From Fodinibius salipaludis (GTDB lineage Bacteria > Bacteroidota > Rhodothermia > Balneolales > Balneolaceae): 64,000 nt of DNA. Where the stretch lies: the NCBI RefSeq assembly GCF_002287075.1, contig NZ_NSKE01000008.1, positions 124,001 to 188,000 of the forward strand. Reading direction: 5' to 3'. The notes under the pieces were generated by a model. It was not told where the DNA came from, did not search any database, and was given only the letters and a program-made list of their open reading frames with translations. Of the stretch, positions 53,970 to 61,986 are shown piece by piece. The stretch's first letter is position 1. The number at the start of each line of letters is the position of its first letter. The translations under genes and the position numbers were made by a program.

Positions 53970-55458
53970 ATTACAACGACAACATCCCGCCGCTGCACTG
54001 GCTAACGCCTTTGATATAATCCGGGCGAACTTTATTACTATACTGATACTTGTTTTCGTGGGAAGTGGCGGACGGGAGGCTAACTTTACACTTTACTGGA
54101 TTATCGGCGCATTTTTATTTTTGCTTATTTGGGGTGTTATTTCATGGTATCGATTTGAATTCAGCGTAGAGGAGGGGGAACTTCGAATTGAGCAGGGAGT
54201 GTTCGTGCGCAAAAAATTATATCTTACTTCTGATCGTATTCAGGTAATTGATATATCTGCGGGAGTAGTGCAGCGATTATTCGGCCTGGTAGCTGTAGAA
54301 GTAAAAACAGCAGGTAGCAGTTCAAAGGAGGCAAAAATTAGTGCTATTACCCGGGTAAAAGCGGAAAAGTTAAAAACCTTACTCCGAAAGAAAACTGAAA
54401 AGACTGAAGAATCGCAGGAAGCTGAACCGATCGCCCAGCGGAAAGTTTATGCACTGGATACCAGAGATCTGCTTATCGCAGCATCAACCTCAGGGCGATT
54501 TGGGGTGGCCCTGTCGGTAGTCGGGGTAGCTTTTTCTCAGGTTGAACAGCTTATTTCTGAGGAGCAGATAATTCATTTTGTAGAAAAGGTTATTCCTCAG
54601 AGTACCAATGCCACGATGATTGCCATGTCAATTTTTGCAGTTATTGCAATAGCATGGCTGTTTTCATTTGCCGGAACCATCATAAAATACTACGATTTTG
54701 TTGTGGAAGTTCGTGAGGATGAATTGCTCATAAGTCGCGGTCTATTTGAACGCACACAGCTTACGATCCCTTTTAATCGTATTCAGGCGGTGCAAATTAA
54801 GGAAGAACTATTACGTCAGCCACTGGGATATGCATCTTTAGTTATTGAAAGTGCAGGTTATGGAGAAAGCGAAGGCAATTCTACAACATTGTTCCCCTTA
54901 TTGGCCAAGCCACAAATTTACACCTTTGTAGATGAAGTTATTCCCGACTACAACACGGAGATATCAGAAAAGAATGATGTGCCCTCAGTAGCTTTGCGCC
55001 GCTATCTGTTTCGAATGCTTTGGATATCATTACCCGTTATTTTAGTTGTGTGGAGCACCATACCTTATGGCGTTTACAGTTGGTTTTTGCTGATTCCTGC
55101 ATTACTCTTGGGATACCAACAGTACAGGGATGCTGAGATAGCCAGAGGAGAAGATACGTTGATTCTGGCTTTTCGATTATTGAGTAAAACTACTGCCATG
55201 GTCAAGAAATACCGAATGCAGTCGTGCCAGGTGCAACAGAACCCCTTTCAAAAAAGATTAAGTTTAGCCAATTTAACGGTACATGTTGCCAGTGGGAATC
55301 AAGGTCGTGCTTTTACGGTCAGAGATATTGATATCTCGAAAGCTATGGATTATCGCGCATGGTTAGCCAATGGCAAAGGTGGTGGTAGTTATATATCTCA
55401 TGAAGATAATAGTGAACCGGCAAATGAGACTTTTGATGATCAGGATGCTAACCAGTAA
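53962..55458 (+). CDS. Membrane protein with three bacterial PH domains (YdbT-like)
   Basis: From ATG 53962, which overlaps the previous gene by 8 bp, the product is 498 residues. The frame extends upstream to 53908 without a better start. PH-like modules with the RIQ(A)V block appear three times: TSDRIQVIDISAGVVQRLFGL near 75, IPFNRIQAVQIKEELLRQPLGY near 272 and a third near 420 (YRMQSCQVQQNPFQKRL). Two spans lie at the N terminus, and others at about 180-200, 220-250 and 355-390. YdbS-YdbT pairs occur together; here the pair has the usual overlap. A role in lipid or peptide handling at the membrane is inference. It converges by 11 bp with the next gene. Confidence 0.85.
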   Translation: MFELQRQHPAAALANAFDIIRANFITILILVFVGSGGREANFTLYWIIGAFLFLLIWGVISWYRFEFSVEEGELRIEQGVFVRKKLYLTSDRIQVIDISAGVVQRLFGLVAVEVKTAGSSSKEAKISAITRVKAEKLKTLLRKKTEKTEESQEAEPIAQRKVYALDTRDLLIAASTSGRFGVALSVVGVAFSQVEQLISEEQIIHFVEKVIPQSTNATMIAMSIFAVIAIAWLFSFAGTIIKYYDFVVEVREDELLISRGLFERTQLTIPFNRIQAVQIKEELLRQPLGYASLVIESAGYGESEGNSTTLFPLLAKPQIYTFVDEVIPDYNTEISEKNDVPSVALRRYLFRMLWISLPVILVVWSTIPYGVYSWFLLIPALLLGYQQYRDAEIARGEDTLILAFRLLSKTTAMVKKYRMQSCQVQQNPFQKRLSLANLTVHVASGNQGRAFTVRDIDISKAMDYRAWLANGKGGGSYISHEDNSEPANETFDDQDANQ

Positions 55459-55921
55459 GCCACCAATGATAAATCGACAGTGTACAGACGCCAAAAATGA
55501 TATGGATACCTAAAATCCAGTAGGGCATAAGCGTGCCCCATTCCCGACCTAAAATACCCGGACTGTTAATAGGTTTATCTTCCCCGATATAGGGATGGGT
55601 ATCCGCAATTATTCCGATCATGGCGCCGACAAAGATCCCGTGACCAAATCCCCAAAGAATACCAGCCGGCCAATTGGGCGTTACCACCATGGCGGTAAGT
55701 AGGACCACGTATAATACACCCCATCCGGCACCAATGAGCAGATGCAGTAATATACCAACCACATATACTTTTGTTTTATTTTGTATATCAACGAATTGCG
55801 TTCCGATGAGATAGGGGATGTCAAGATCTTGCCCAAATAGTTTCAGCAGGTAGATCAGCAAGGTTAAGATTAATGCACCTATAAAACCTGAAATTGCAGC
55901 GATTAAGAGATTAACTTCCAT
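55448..55921 (-). CDS. Hypothetical membrane protein
   Basis: The product is 157 residues with four spans: LLIAAISGFIGALILTLLIYLL, VYVVGILLHLLIGAGWGVLYVVLL, GILWGFGHGIFVGAMIGIIAD and WILGIHIIFGVCTLSIYHWW. Conserved-looking His and Gly sit in LLHLLIGAG and GFGHGIFVG. I do not recognise a family; it resembles small DUF-type membrane proteins with HxxxG pairs. It ends 11 bp into the end of the convergent PH-domain gene, and about 150 bp lies before the next minus-strand gene. No cysteine-pair or quinone motif is visible. Confidence 0.6.
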   Translation of the reverse strand: MEVNLLIAAISGFIGALILTLLIYLLKLFGQDLDIPYLIGTQFVDIQNKTKVYVVGILLHLLIGAGWGVLYVVLLTAMVVTPNWPAGILWGFGHGIFVGAMIGIIADTHPYIGEDKPINSPGILGREWGTLMPYWILGIHIIFGVCTLSIYHWWLTG

Positions 55922-56068
55922 AACTCCTCCTGTTTTTAAGATAAGAAGTGACAGCTGCGAATAATTTTAATGCAACACTGTTAATTCTGCTATAACAATG
56001 TTAATACTCTTTTGTTAAATAGCAATAAGGAGCGATAAATCCGTTTTAGAGAGGGGTATTGCCTTTCA

Positions 56069-56458
56069 TTAAGAAATCTGTTCGGCAAAAGCTTTACTGA
56101 TAGATTTCTTCAGATGGCTCATTTGAATCGGTTTTACCAGGTAGTCTACGTAATCAGTCTTTTTCGCTCGCTCAAGACTATACTGGTCGGAGTTTCCGGT
56201 GATGTAAATTACAAGAACATCCGATTTTTCACGAATTTTCTGCATTGCCGTAATGCCATCAATATTATCTTTGAGCTGTATGTCCATCAGGATAAGATCG
56301 GGCTCAAGCTCAAAAGCAGAGTCAATAGCATCCTGCCCAGCAATAACTTTTTTGACCACCTCGTGCCCGAGTTTCTTGATCATTCGTTCCAGCACCATTG
56401 AAATGATCATATCATCTTCAACGATGAGAACCTTTTTATCTGTTACTGAATCTCCCAT
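56069..56458 (-). CDS. Single-domain response regulator
   Basis: From ATG 56458 the product is 129 residues (a TTG seven codons upstream is the other choice). The receiver is complete: acidic pair in VEDDMI near 13, phosphorylatable Asp in LILMDIQLKDNIDG near 58, Ser/Thr in YITGNSD near 85 and Lys in YLVKPIQMSH near 108. No output domain is present. MDIQLKDNIDG is the block typical of regulators that pair with HisKA_2-type kinases, such as the one at 48371-49846. It stands alone, so pairing with that kinase is a guess. Confidence 0.93.
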   Translation of the reverse strand: MGDSVTDKKVLIVEDDMIISMVLERMIKKLGHEVVKKVIAGQDAIDSAFELEPDLILMDIQLKDNIDGITAMQKIREKSDVLVIYITGNSDQYSLERAKKTDYVDYLVKPIQMSHLKKSISKAFAEQIS

Positions 56459-56519
56459 TATTTCGTTGCCTGATCCCAACTTATTTTAAGTTGTAAGTAA
56501 TAAAATAAATTTTTGGGAC

Positions 56520-57359
56520 TTAACCTAAGGCAACGTCTAATATCATCATTACACTAAAACCAATCATTGTGCCAAGGGTAGCTAAGTCGGTATTACCGTG
56601 GAGCTGAGATTCCGGGATGAGTTCTTCGACAACCACATAAATCATAGCTCCGGCGGCAAAAGCAAGGGCATAGGGTAAGAGTGGTTGAACCATAAGCACC
56701 GCCGCGGCGCCAATAACTGCTGATATGGGTTCTACAATACCTGAAAGTTGGCCATACCAAAAGCTTTTACCAGCTGATAACCCTTCACGGCGCAAAGGCA
56801 TAGAAACTGCTGTTCCCTCCGGAAAGTTTTGAATGCCAATACCAATGGCCAGTGTTATTGCACCCATTACGGTAGCACCTCCGGCTGCTTCTATGCCGGA
56901 AGCCGCAGCTCCAAATAGAACGCCAATAGCAAGTCCCTCTGGAATGTTATGCAGGGTAATGGCAAGTACTAAGAGTGTTGCCCGGCGCCATGATGTGGGC
57001 ACTCCTTCTGCTTCTTCTATCGGTAATCCGATATGCAGGTGGGGCAGGTAGGCGTCGCAAATTCGCAGAAAAATTCCGCCCGTTAGAAATCCAATAACCG
57101 CCGGAAGCCACTCGATCATACCTTGCGCACCGGCCATATCGATAGATGGAACCAGTAATGACCAAAAGCTGGCAGCAATCATTACCCCGGCCGCAAAACC
57201 CATCATTGCATCGAGCATCTTGTAATTTACAGATTTGGTAAAGAATACAAGCGCTGCTCCCAAGGCTGTTAATCCATAGGTAAAAAGTCCGCCAAATAAA
57301 CTTTGCATGATGGGATTTAGTCCCAAAAAGACCTCTTTAATAGCAGTTGGATCAAACAT
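56520..57359 (-). CDS. ZIP-family divalent metal transporter
   Basis: The product is 279 residues with eight spans. The two metal-binding blocks of the ZIP pore are [14 protein letters not shown] near 137 (helix 4) and [16 protein letters not shown] near 179 (helix 5). A His-containing loop, [15 protein letters not shown] near 105, follows. The pattern is closest to the GufA branch. It probably takes up zinc, perhaps iron or manganese. No metal regulator is nearby. The start is ATG, with about 310 bp to the divergent gcvP. Confidence 0.93.
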   Translation of the reverse strand: MFDPTAIKEVFLGLNPIMQSLFGGLFTYGLTALGAALVFFTKSVNYKMLDAMMGFAAGVMIAASFWSLLVPSIDMAGAQGMIEWLPAVIGFLTGGIFLRICDAYLPHLHIGLPIEEAEGVPTSWRRATLLVLAITLHNIPEGLAIGVLFGAAASGIEAAGGATVMGAITLAIGIGIQNFPEGTAVSMPLRREGLSAGKSFWYGQLSGIVEPISAVIGAAAVLMVQPLLPYALAFAAGAMIYVVVEELIPESQLHGNTDLATLGTMIGFSVMMILDVALG

Positions 57360-57670
57360 GTAGTGTGTTTTTCTTTTAATGTTAAGCCTAAAAGTATTTA
57401 AATTATAAGTATTATTAAAAATAAAAGTTAGGCGAGGCTAATAATTTAAATATTGGAGTTTTTCTTTTCTAATTAGACGTTTTTTGGGAAGCCTTATAAG
57501 ACAATTAAAAACACGGCGATTAGCTGTTAATTTTTATCAGTTTTGCTTAGTTTCCTGCACTTCTATTGCATATTTATTATCACATTAAAAATGTAGTTAG
57601 AAGTATTATTGAAACTTGCAAACGGCAGTAACTCCATTTCGAGAAAAATCCAATTCTAAAATTGCGCTAA
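57360..57670. other. 311-bp divergent region between the ZIP gene and gcvP
   Basis: This AT-rich stretch must carry promoters for both genes. I see no clear TAnnTTTG box, ORF or repeat. I looked for the conserved parts of a glycine riboswitch ahead of gcvP and did not find them. Confidence 0.5.
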
Positions 57671-60586
57671 ATGAGTATCAATTTCGATAAAGAACGTTTT
57701 ATGCACCGCCATAATGGCCCCGATGAAAAACAGGAAAGTGAAATGCTTTCTGCCATTGATGCTTCTTCCATTGATGAACTTATTGATCAAACCATCCCGA
57801 AAGGTATTCGATTACAAGATCAGATTGATCTCGATGAGCCGATGAGCGAATATCGATTTTTGGAGGAGTTTCGAAAGCTTGCCAATAAAAATGAGATTTT
57901 TGACTCGTACATTGGTATGGGATATCACGATACCCTGACCCCCAATGTGATTCTGCGCAATGTACTTGAAAACCCCGGCTGGTATACAGCTTATACTCCT
58001 TATCAGGCCGAGATCGCGCAGGGACGGCTCGAAGCACTTATTAATTTTCAGACAATGGTATCGGATTTGACCGGAAGAGAATTAGCCAATGCTTCATTGT
58101 TAGATGAGGGGACATCGGCTGCTGAAGCAATGTCGATGCTCTATTCCATGCGGCGCGGTGCCAAGCGCAAAAAAGCGCACAAGTTTTTTGTTTCGGAATT
58201 GTGTCATCCACAGACGATAGATGTTATAGAGGGGCGTGCGGAGCCACTTGATATTGAAGTAGTCGTGGGTGATCATCATGACCTTGATGTAACAGATGAA
58301 GAACTTTTTGGAATGTTGTTGCAGTATCCGGCTACGGATGGGACCGTTGAAGACTATTCGGATTTAATTGCTGCATGCGAAGAAAATAACGTGCAATCGG
58401 TAGTGGCGGCTGATTTGTTGAGCCTTACCTTATTGACCCCACCCGGTGAAATGGGAGCAGATGTCGTTGTTGGATCAACGCAGCGTTTTGGGGTACCCAT
58501 GGGATACGGTGGACCGCATGCCGCATATTTTGCAACACGGGAAAAATACAAGCGCAAGATTCCCGGACGTATTATTGGTGTTACGCAGGATACCGAAGAG
58601 AATCCTGTTTACAGGATGGCGCTGCAAACGCGGGAGCAGCATATCCGCCGCGAAAAGGCGACATCCAACATTTGTACGGCACAGGTGTTGCTTGCCGTAA
58701 TTGCCGGTTTTTATGCTGTGTATCATGGCCCCAAAGGCTTGCGACGCATCGCTGAACGAATTCATGGACTGGCAAAGGTGATGGATAAAGGGCTTGAAAA
58801 GCTTGGCTTTGAAGTAGCAAACGATCTCTATTTTGATACGCTTAAGGTGAAACTTGAAGATGATAATCAGAAAGAAAAGCTCCGCCAGAAAGCGCTTAAT
58901 CACAAATTAAATCTGCGCTATTTCGACGAACCGGCAGTCGGTATCGCTTTTGATGAAGTGAAGGACTTAGATCATGTTGAGGAACTGCTCGCAATTTTTG
59001 CATCCCTGAATGATAAGGGAGATAAGGTAAACGTAGCCGAGTTATCGAAATCTGTTGAGATTGATTATCCGGAAGGATTAACTCGGACGTCTGACTATTT
59101 AGAGCACCCGGTATTCAACCTGTATCACTCCGAGCACGAGATGCTCCGTTATTTGAAGAAGTTGGAAAATAAGGATCTTTCGTTGGTCCACTCCATGATT
59201 TCGCTGGGCTCATGTACGATGAAGCTCAATGCCACGTCGGAGATGATTCCGCTTACGTGGCCGGAGTTTGGGAAATTGCATCCTTTTGCACCTCAGGGGC
59301 AAGCCGAAGGGTATCACGAGTTGTTTGATAAGTTGGAACACCAGCTTGCCGCTATTACTGGGTTTCCGGCCGTTTCTCTGCAGCCTAACTCGGGTGCGCA
59401 GGGGGAGTTTTCCGGATTGATGACCATTCGTGCTTATCATAAACACCATGGAGAGGAGCATCGCAATGTAACAATAGTACCTGATTCTGCCCATGGTACC
59501 AACCCTGCCAGCGCGGTGATGGCGGGTATGGATGTGGTGGTAACAAAATGTGATGAGCATGGTAATATCGATCTTGATGATTTGCGCGAAAAAGTGGAGG
59601 CTAACAAAGAGAATTTGGCTGCCCTGATGGTTACCTATCCGTCAACGCATGGTGTATTTGAAGAGGATATCAAAGAAATTTGTCAGGTAATTCACGATAA
59701 CGGCGGGTTGGTATATATGGATGGAGCCAACATGAATGCCCAGGTTGGGCTTACAAGTCCCGCCGAAATTGGTGCAGACGTTTGTCACTTGAATCTGCAT
59801 AAGACCTTTTGCATTCCTCATGGTGGCGGTGGGCCGGGAATGGGGCCTATTGCAGCAACAAAAGACCTTGCACCGTTTTTACCCGGAAATCCTGTGAAAG
59901 ATACCGGAGGTGAGCATGCTATAAAAAGTATTTCGGCGGCGCCTTGGGGTAGTGCAAGTATTTTGTCTATTTCATATGCCTATATCAAAATGATGGGGGC
60001 CGAAGGGTTGACCAAAGTTTCGGAAACGGCAATCCTTAATGCGAATTACTTGAAGGAACAGTTAAAAGATCACTATCCTATTTTATACACTGGCAAAAAT
60101 GGGCGTACTGCTCATGAATTTATCGTAGATATTCGCCCCTTTAAGCAATCGGCCGGTATAGAGTCGATAGATGTGGCCAAGCGTCTTATGGATTACGGTT
60201 TCCATGCGCCTACGATGTCATTCCCTGTGCCGGGTACGTTGATGGTTGAACCGACCGAAAGCGAAACGAAAGAAGAGCTCGATCGTTTTTGCGAGGCTAT
60301 GATTTCTATTCGTGAAGAAATAAAAGAGATCGAGGAGGGCAATGCTGATCCGGAAAATAATGTACTTAAGCATGCGCCTCATACTATGCGCGTGGCAATG
60401 GCCGAGGATTGGGATCAACCTTATAGTCGCGAAAAGGCTATATTTCCGCTCGACTATTTACGATTCAATAAATTCTGGCCGGCTGTAAGTCGGGTGGATG
60501 ATGCCTACGGCGATCGCAACTTGATGTGTAATTGTGTGCCTATTGATGCATATAGCGAAGGACAGGAGCCGACCGCTGTGGACTAA
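57671..60586 (+). CDS. gcvP: Glycine dehydrogenase (decarboxylating), P protein of the glycine cleavage system
   Basis: The PLP enzyme decarboxylates glycine and loads the aminomethyl group on the lipoyl H protein. The single-chain 971-residue form is complete: the N-terminal half (about 1-450) opens [18 protein letters not shown] and has [21 protein letters not shown] near 118. The C-terminal half carries [13 protein letters not shown] near 517, [13 protein letters not shown] near 577, [13 protein letters not shown] near 616 and the PLP lysine in [20 protein letters not shown] near 709. No gcvT or gcvH is in the window. Downstream, three palindromes of a probable mobile-element remnant lie before the convergent OsmC gene. 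Confidence 0.97.
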   Translation: MSINFDKERFMHRHNGPDEKQESEMLSAIDASSIDELIDQTIPKGIRLQDQIDLDEPMSEYRFLEEFRKLANKNEIFDSYIGMGYHDTLTPNVILRNVLENPGWYTAYTPYQAEIAQGRLEALINFQTMVSDLTGRELANASLLDEGTSAAEAMSMLYSMRRGAKRKKAHKFFVSELCHPQTIDVIEGRAEPLDIEVVVGDHHDLDVTDEELFGMLLQYPATDGTVEDYSDLIAACEENNVQSVVAADLLSLTLLTPPGEMGADVVVGSTQRFGVPMGYGGPHAAYFATREKYKRKIPGRIIGVTQDTEENPVYRMALQTREQHIRREKATSNICTAQVLLAVIAGFYAVYHGPKGLRRIAERIHGLAKVMDKGLEKLGFEVANDLYFDTLKVKLEDDNQKEKLRQKALNHKLNLRYFDEPAVGIAFDEVKDLDHVEELLAIFASLNDKGDKVNVAELSKSVEIDYPEGLTRTSDYLEHPVFNLYHSEHEMLRYLKKLENKDLSLVHSMISLGSCTMKLNATSEMIPLTWPEFGKLHPFAPQGQAEGYHELFDKLEHQLAAITGFPAVSLQPNSGAQGEFSGLMTIRAYHKHHGEEHRNVTIVPDSAHGTNPASAVMAGMDVVVTKCDEHGNIDLDDLREKVEANKENLAALMVTYPSTHGVFEEDIKEICQVIHDNGGLVYMDGANMNAQVGLTSPAEIGADVCHLNLHKTFCIPHGGGGPGMGPIAATKDLAPFLPGNPVKDTGGEHAIKSISAAPWGSASILSISYAYIKMMGAEGLTKVSETAILNANYLKEQLKDHYPILYTGKNGRTAHEFIVDIRPFKQSAGIESIDVAKRLMDYGFHAPTMSFPVPGTLMVEPTESETKEELDRFCEAMISIREEIKEIEEGNADPENNVLKHAPHTMRVAMAEDWDQPYSREKAIFPLDYLRFNKFWPAVSRVDDAYGDRNLMCNCVPIDAYSEGQEPTAVD

Positions 60587-60619
60587 CCTTTTTACTGTTG
60601 CTTCTTTTCATTGATTTTA

Positions 60620-60717
60620 CCCACGGATGAATCCGTGGGCTAAGTCTTTCCTAAAAAAGCTCACTTAAGTGAGCTTCAGGTTTCTGTTATTTAGCCTGAT
60701 GATTCATCTTCAGGCTA
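60620..60717. repeat. Three consecutive palindromes, probable REP/RAYT or IS200-type end remnant
   Basis: Palindrome 1: CCCACGGAT (60620-60628) with ATCCGTGGG (60631-60639). Palindrome 2: a perfect 20-bp AAGCTCACTTAAGTGAGCTT at 60657-60676. Palindrome 3: TAGCCTGA (60692-60699) with TCAGGCTA (60110 + 600, i.e. 60710-60717). The spacer text (CTAAGTCTTTCC, CAGGTTTCTGTTATT) and the imperfect inner loops resemble sequences found near REP-associated tyrosine transposase genes in Bacteroidetes. No transposase gene is present. The first palindrome could also stop gcvP transcription. Confidence 0.65.
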
Positions 60718-60787
60718 TGGCTTATGGCAACCCATACCATGTTTGTCTCAATCCAAAACAGTTCATCTTTAGTTTAAGATGATTAGA

Positions 60788-61246
60788 CTATTTCTTGGTA
60801 ATTGAACTTTCTAACTGTATATCACCCATCAAGGTCCGGTGCACGGGACATTTTTGAGAGATATCCAGAATTTTATCGAGCTGTTCATCGGTAATATCGC
60901 CTTCCACAATGACTTCTTTTTCGATGACATCAATTCGACTTTTAGGATCCTCACAGTTTTGGCAATCCTCATCGTGACGTTTGTTGTGGCGTAACTCCAT
61001 GTAGATGTCCTCAACATTTTCCCAGCCTTTGTGCTGTACGTACATTTTTATAGTCATTACTGTGCAGGAGCCCAGTGACATTAAAAGGTAATCATAGGGA
61101 TCGGGTCCTTCATCTTTTCCACCATCCACAGATTTGGGTTCATCGCCCAAAAATTCATGTTTACCGGCCGTAAGGGTAGTGGTATAGGTTTCTTCTTGGG
61201 GGAGGTGTGCATGTACAATTTTTTTCTTATCAGAATTTTTAGCCAT
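60788..61246 (-). CDS. OsmC-family protein
   Basis: The product is 152 residues with the OsmC/Ohr fold. The two conserved cysteines are in SLGSCTVMTIKMYVQHKGW near 56 and in QKCPVHRTL near 133, and the second block with P-V-H-R-T is the OsmC-like signature. A Cys-rich insert (DEDCQNCEDPKS near 92) is found in the same subfamily. OsmC members act as thiol-dependent peroxidases for organic hydroperoxides, but many remain untested. The start is ATG. The DinB gene lies 64 bp upstream on the same strand. Confidence 0.9.
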   Translation of the reverse strand: MAKNSDKKKIVHAHLPQEETYTTTLTAGKHEFLGDEPKSVDGGKDEGPDPYDYLLMSLGSCTVMTIKMYVQHKGWENVEDIYMELRHNKRHDEDCQNCEDPKSRIDVIEKEVIVEGDITDEQLDKILDISQKCPVHRTLMGDIQLESSITKK

Positions 61247-61309
61247 GATATAACGATATTTTTCAAATTAAGATCAATTGATGAGTTGGGTCGGATGGAA
61301 CTTACAAAA

Positions 61310-61867
61310 TCAGTCGTTGCCATTTTTGACAATGGTTATTCCATACTTGTCTCCTAAGATATTCAAGTGATGTTTTTCATGTCCCGCAATGATAAAAGCT
61401 ATTGCTCGTACCGAAACGGACACGCCATTAGCAGTTCCTTTTTGTAACATTTGCTCTTTAGAGAAACTGTTAAACATACTGATGTTAGCATTTCGCAGGG
61501 CATCATATTCTATAGATAAACTTTGCAGGCTTCGTTTATCAAAGTTGGCCCGTTCTACATAGGATTCATGATCATATCCCGGTAGTGCTGTTTGTTCCCC
61601 GCGGCTGATGCACAAAGCCCGGTAAGCCATAATGCGCTCGGTATCTACCAGGTGACCAATAATTTCTTTGACGCTCCACTTATCGTCTGCATAACGATGG
61701 TTTGCCTCATCACCAGTGAGCTGCTGAATAAGGGCATAAACTTTTTGTCCTTGTTGAATGAGCGATTGAATTACGTTCGGTTCGTCAACAAGATTGACAT
61801 ATCCTTCATAGAAATCTCCGTACTCGTCGGGTTCAGGTCTGTTGTCTTCCCAATTTAAAAGTGCCAT
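61310..61867 (-). CDS. DinB-family metal-dependent protein
   Basis: The product is 185 residues with the four-helix DinB fold. The three metal ligands are the His in VKEIIGHLVDTERI near 70 and the two His in AGHEKHHLNIL near 164-168. The family holds a divalent metal and includes thiol S-transferases (bacillithiol and mycothiol) as well as many uncharacterised proteins. No bacillithiol gene lies nearby, so no thiol is assigned. The start is ATG. A terminator for the M16 gene lies 70-95 bp upstream, so this gene needs its own promoter. Confidence 0.9.
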   Translation of the reverse strand: MALLNWEDNRPEPDEYGDFYEGYVNLVDEPNVIQSLIQQGQKVYALIQQLTGDEANHRYADDKWSVKEIIGHLVDTERIMAYRALCISRGEQTALPGYDHESYVERANFDKRSLQSLSIEYDALRNANISMFNSFSKEQMLQKGTANGVSVSVRAIAFIIAGHEKHHLNILGDKYGITIVKNGND

Positions 61868-61936
61868 TTGGCTTGATTTATTTTAACTCTTGTTCTTTTG
61901 TAAAAGTACTCCTGAATAAACATTAATGTAAAATAA

Positions 61937-61962
61937 AAAAGGCCGGATTGCTCCGGCCTTTT
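61937..61962 (-). terminator. Strong intrinsic terminator of the M16 gene
   Basis: AAAAGGCCGGA (61937-61947) pairs with TCCGGCCTTTT (61952-61962) around a 4-nt loop. On the minus strand a T-run (TTTTTTATTTTA) follows. It lies 25 bp past the stop of the M16 gene. Confidence 0.9.
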
Positions 61963-61986
61963 AGAATCAATATGTGAGACTTCGTG

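Noticed and set aside
57360-57670. Glycine riboswitch ahead of gcvP
   Set aside because: I found none of the conserved aptamer blocks or tandem hairpin arrangement, only AT-rich sequence.
60620-60717. CRISPR array
   Set aside because: The three palindromes differ from one another and there are no regularly spaced identical repeats.
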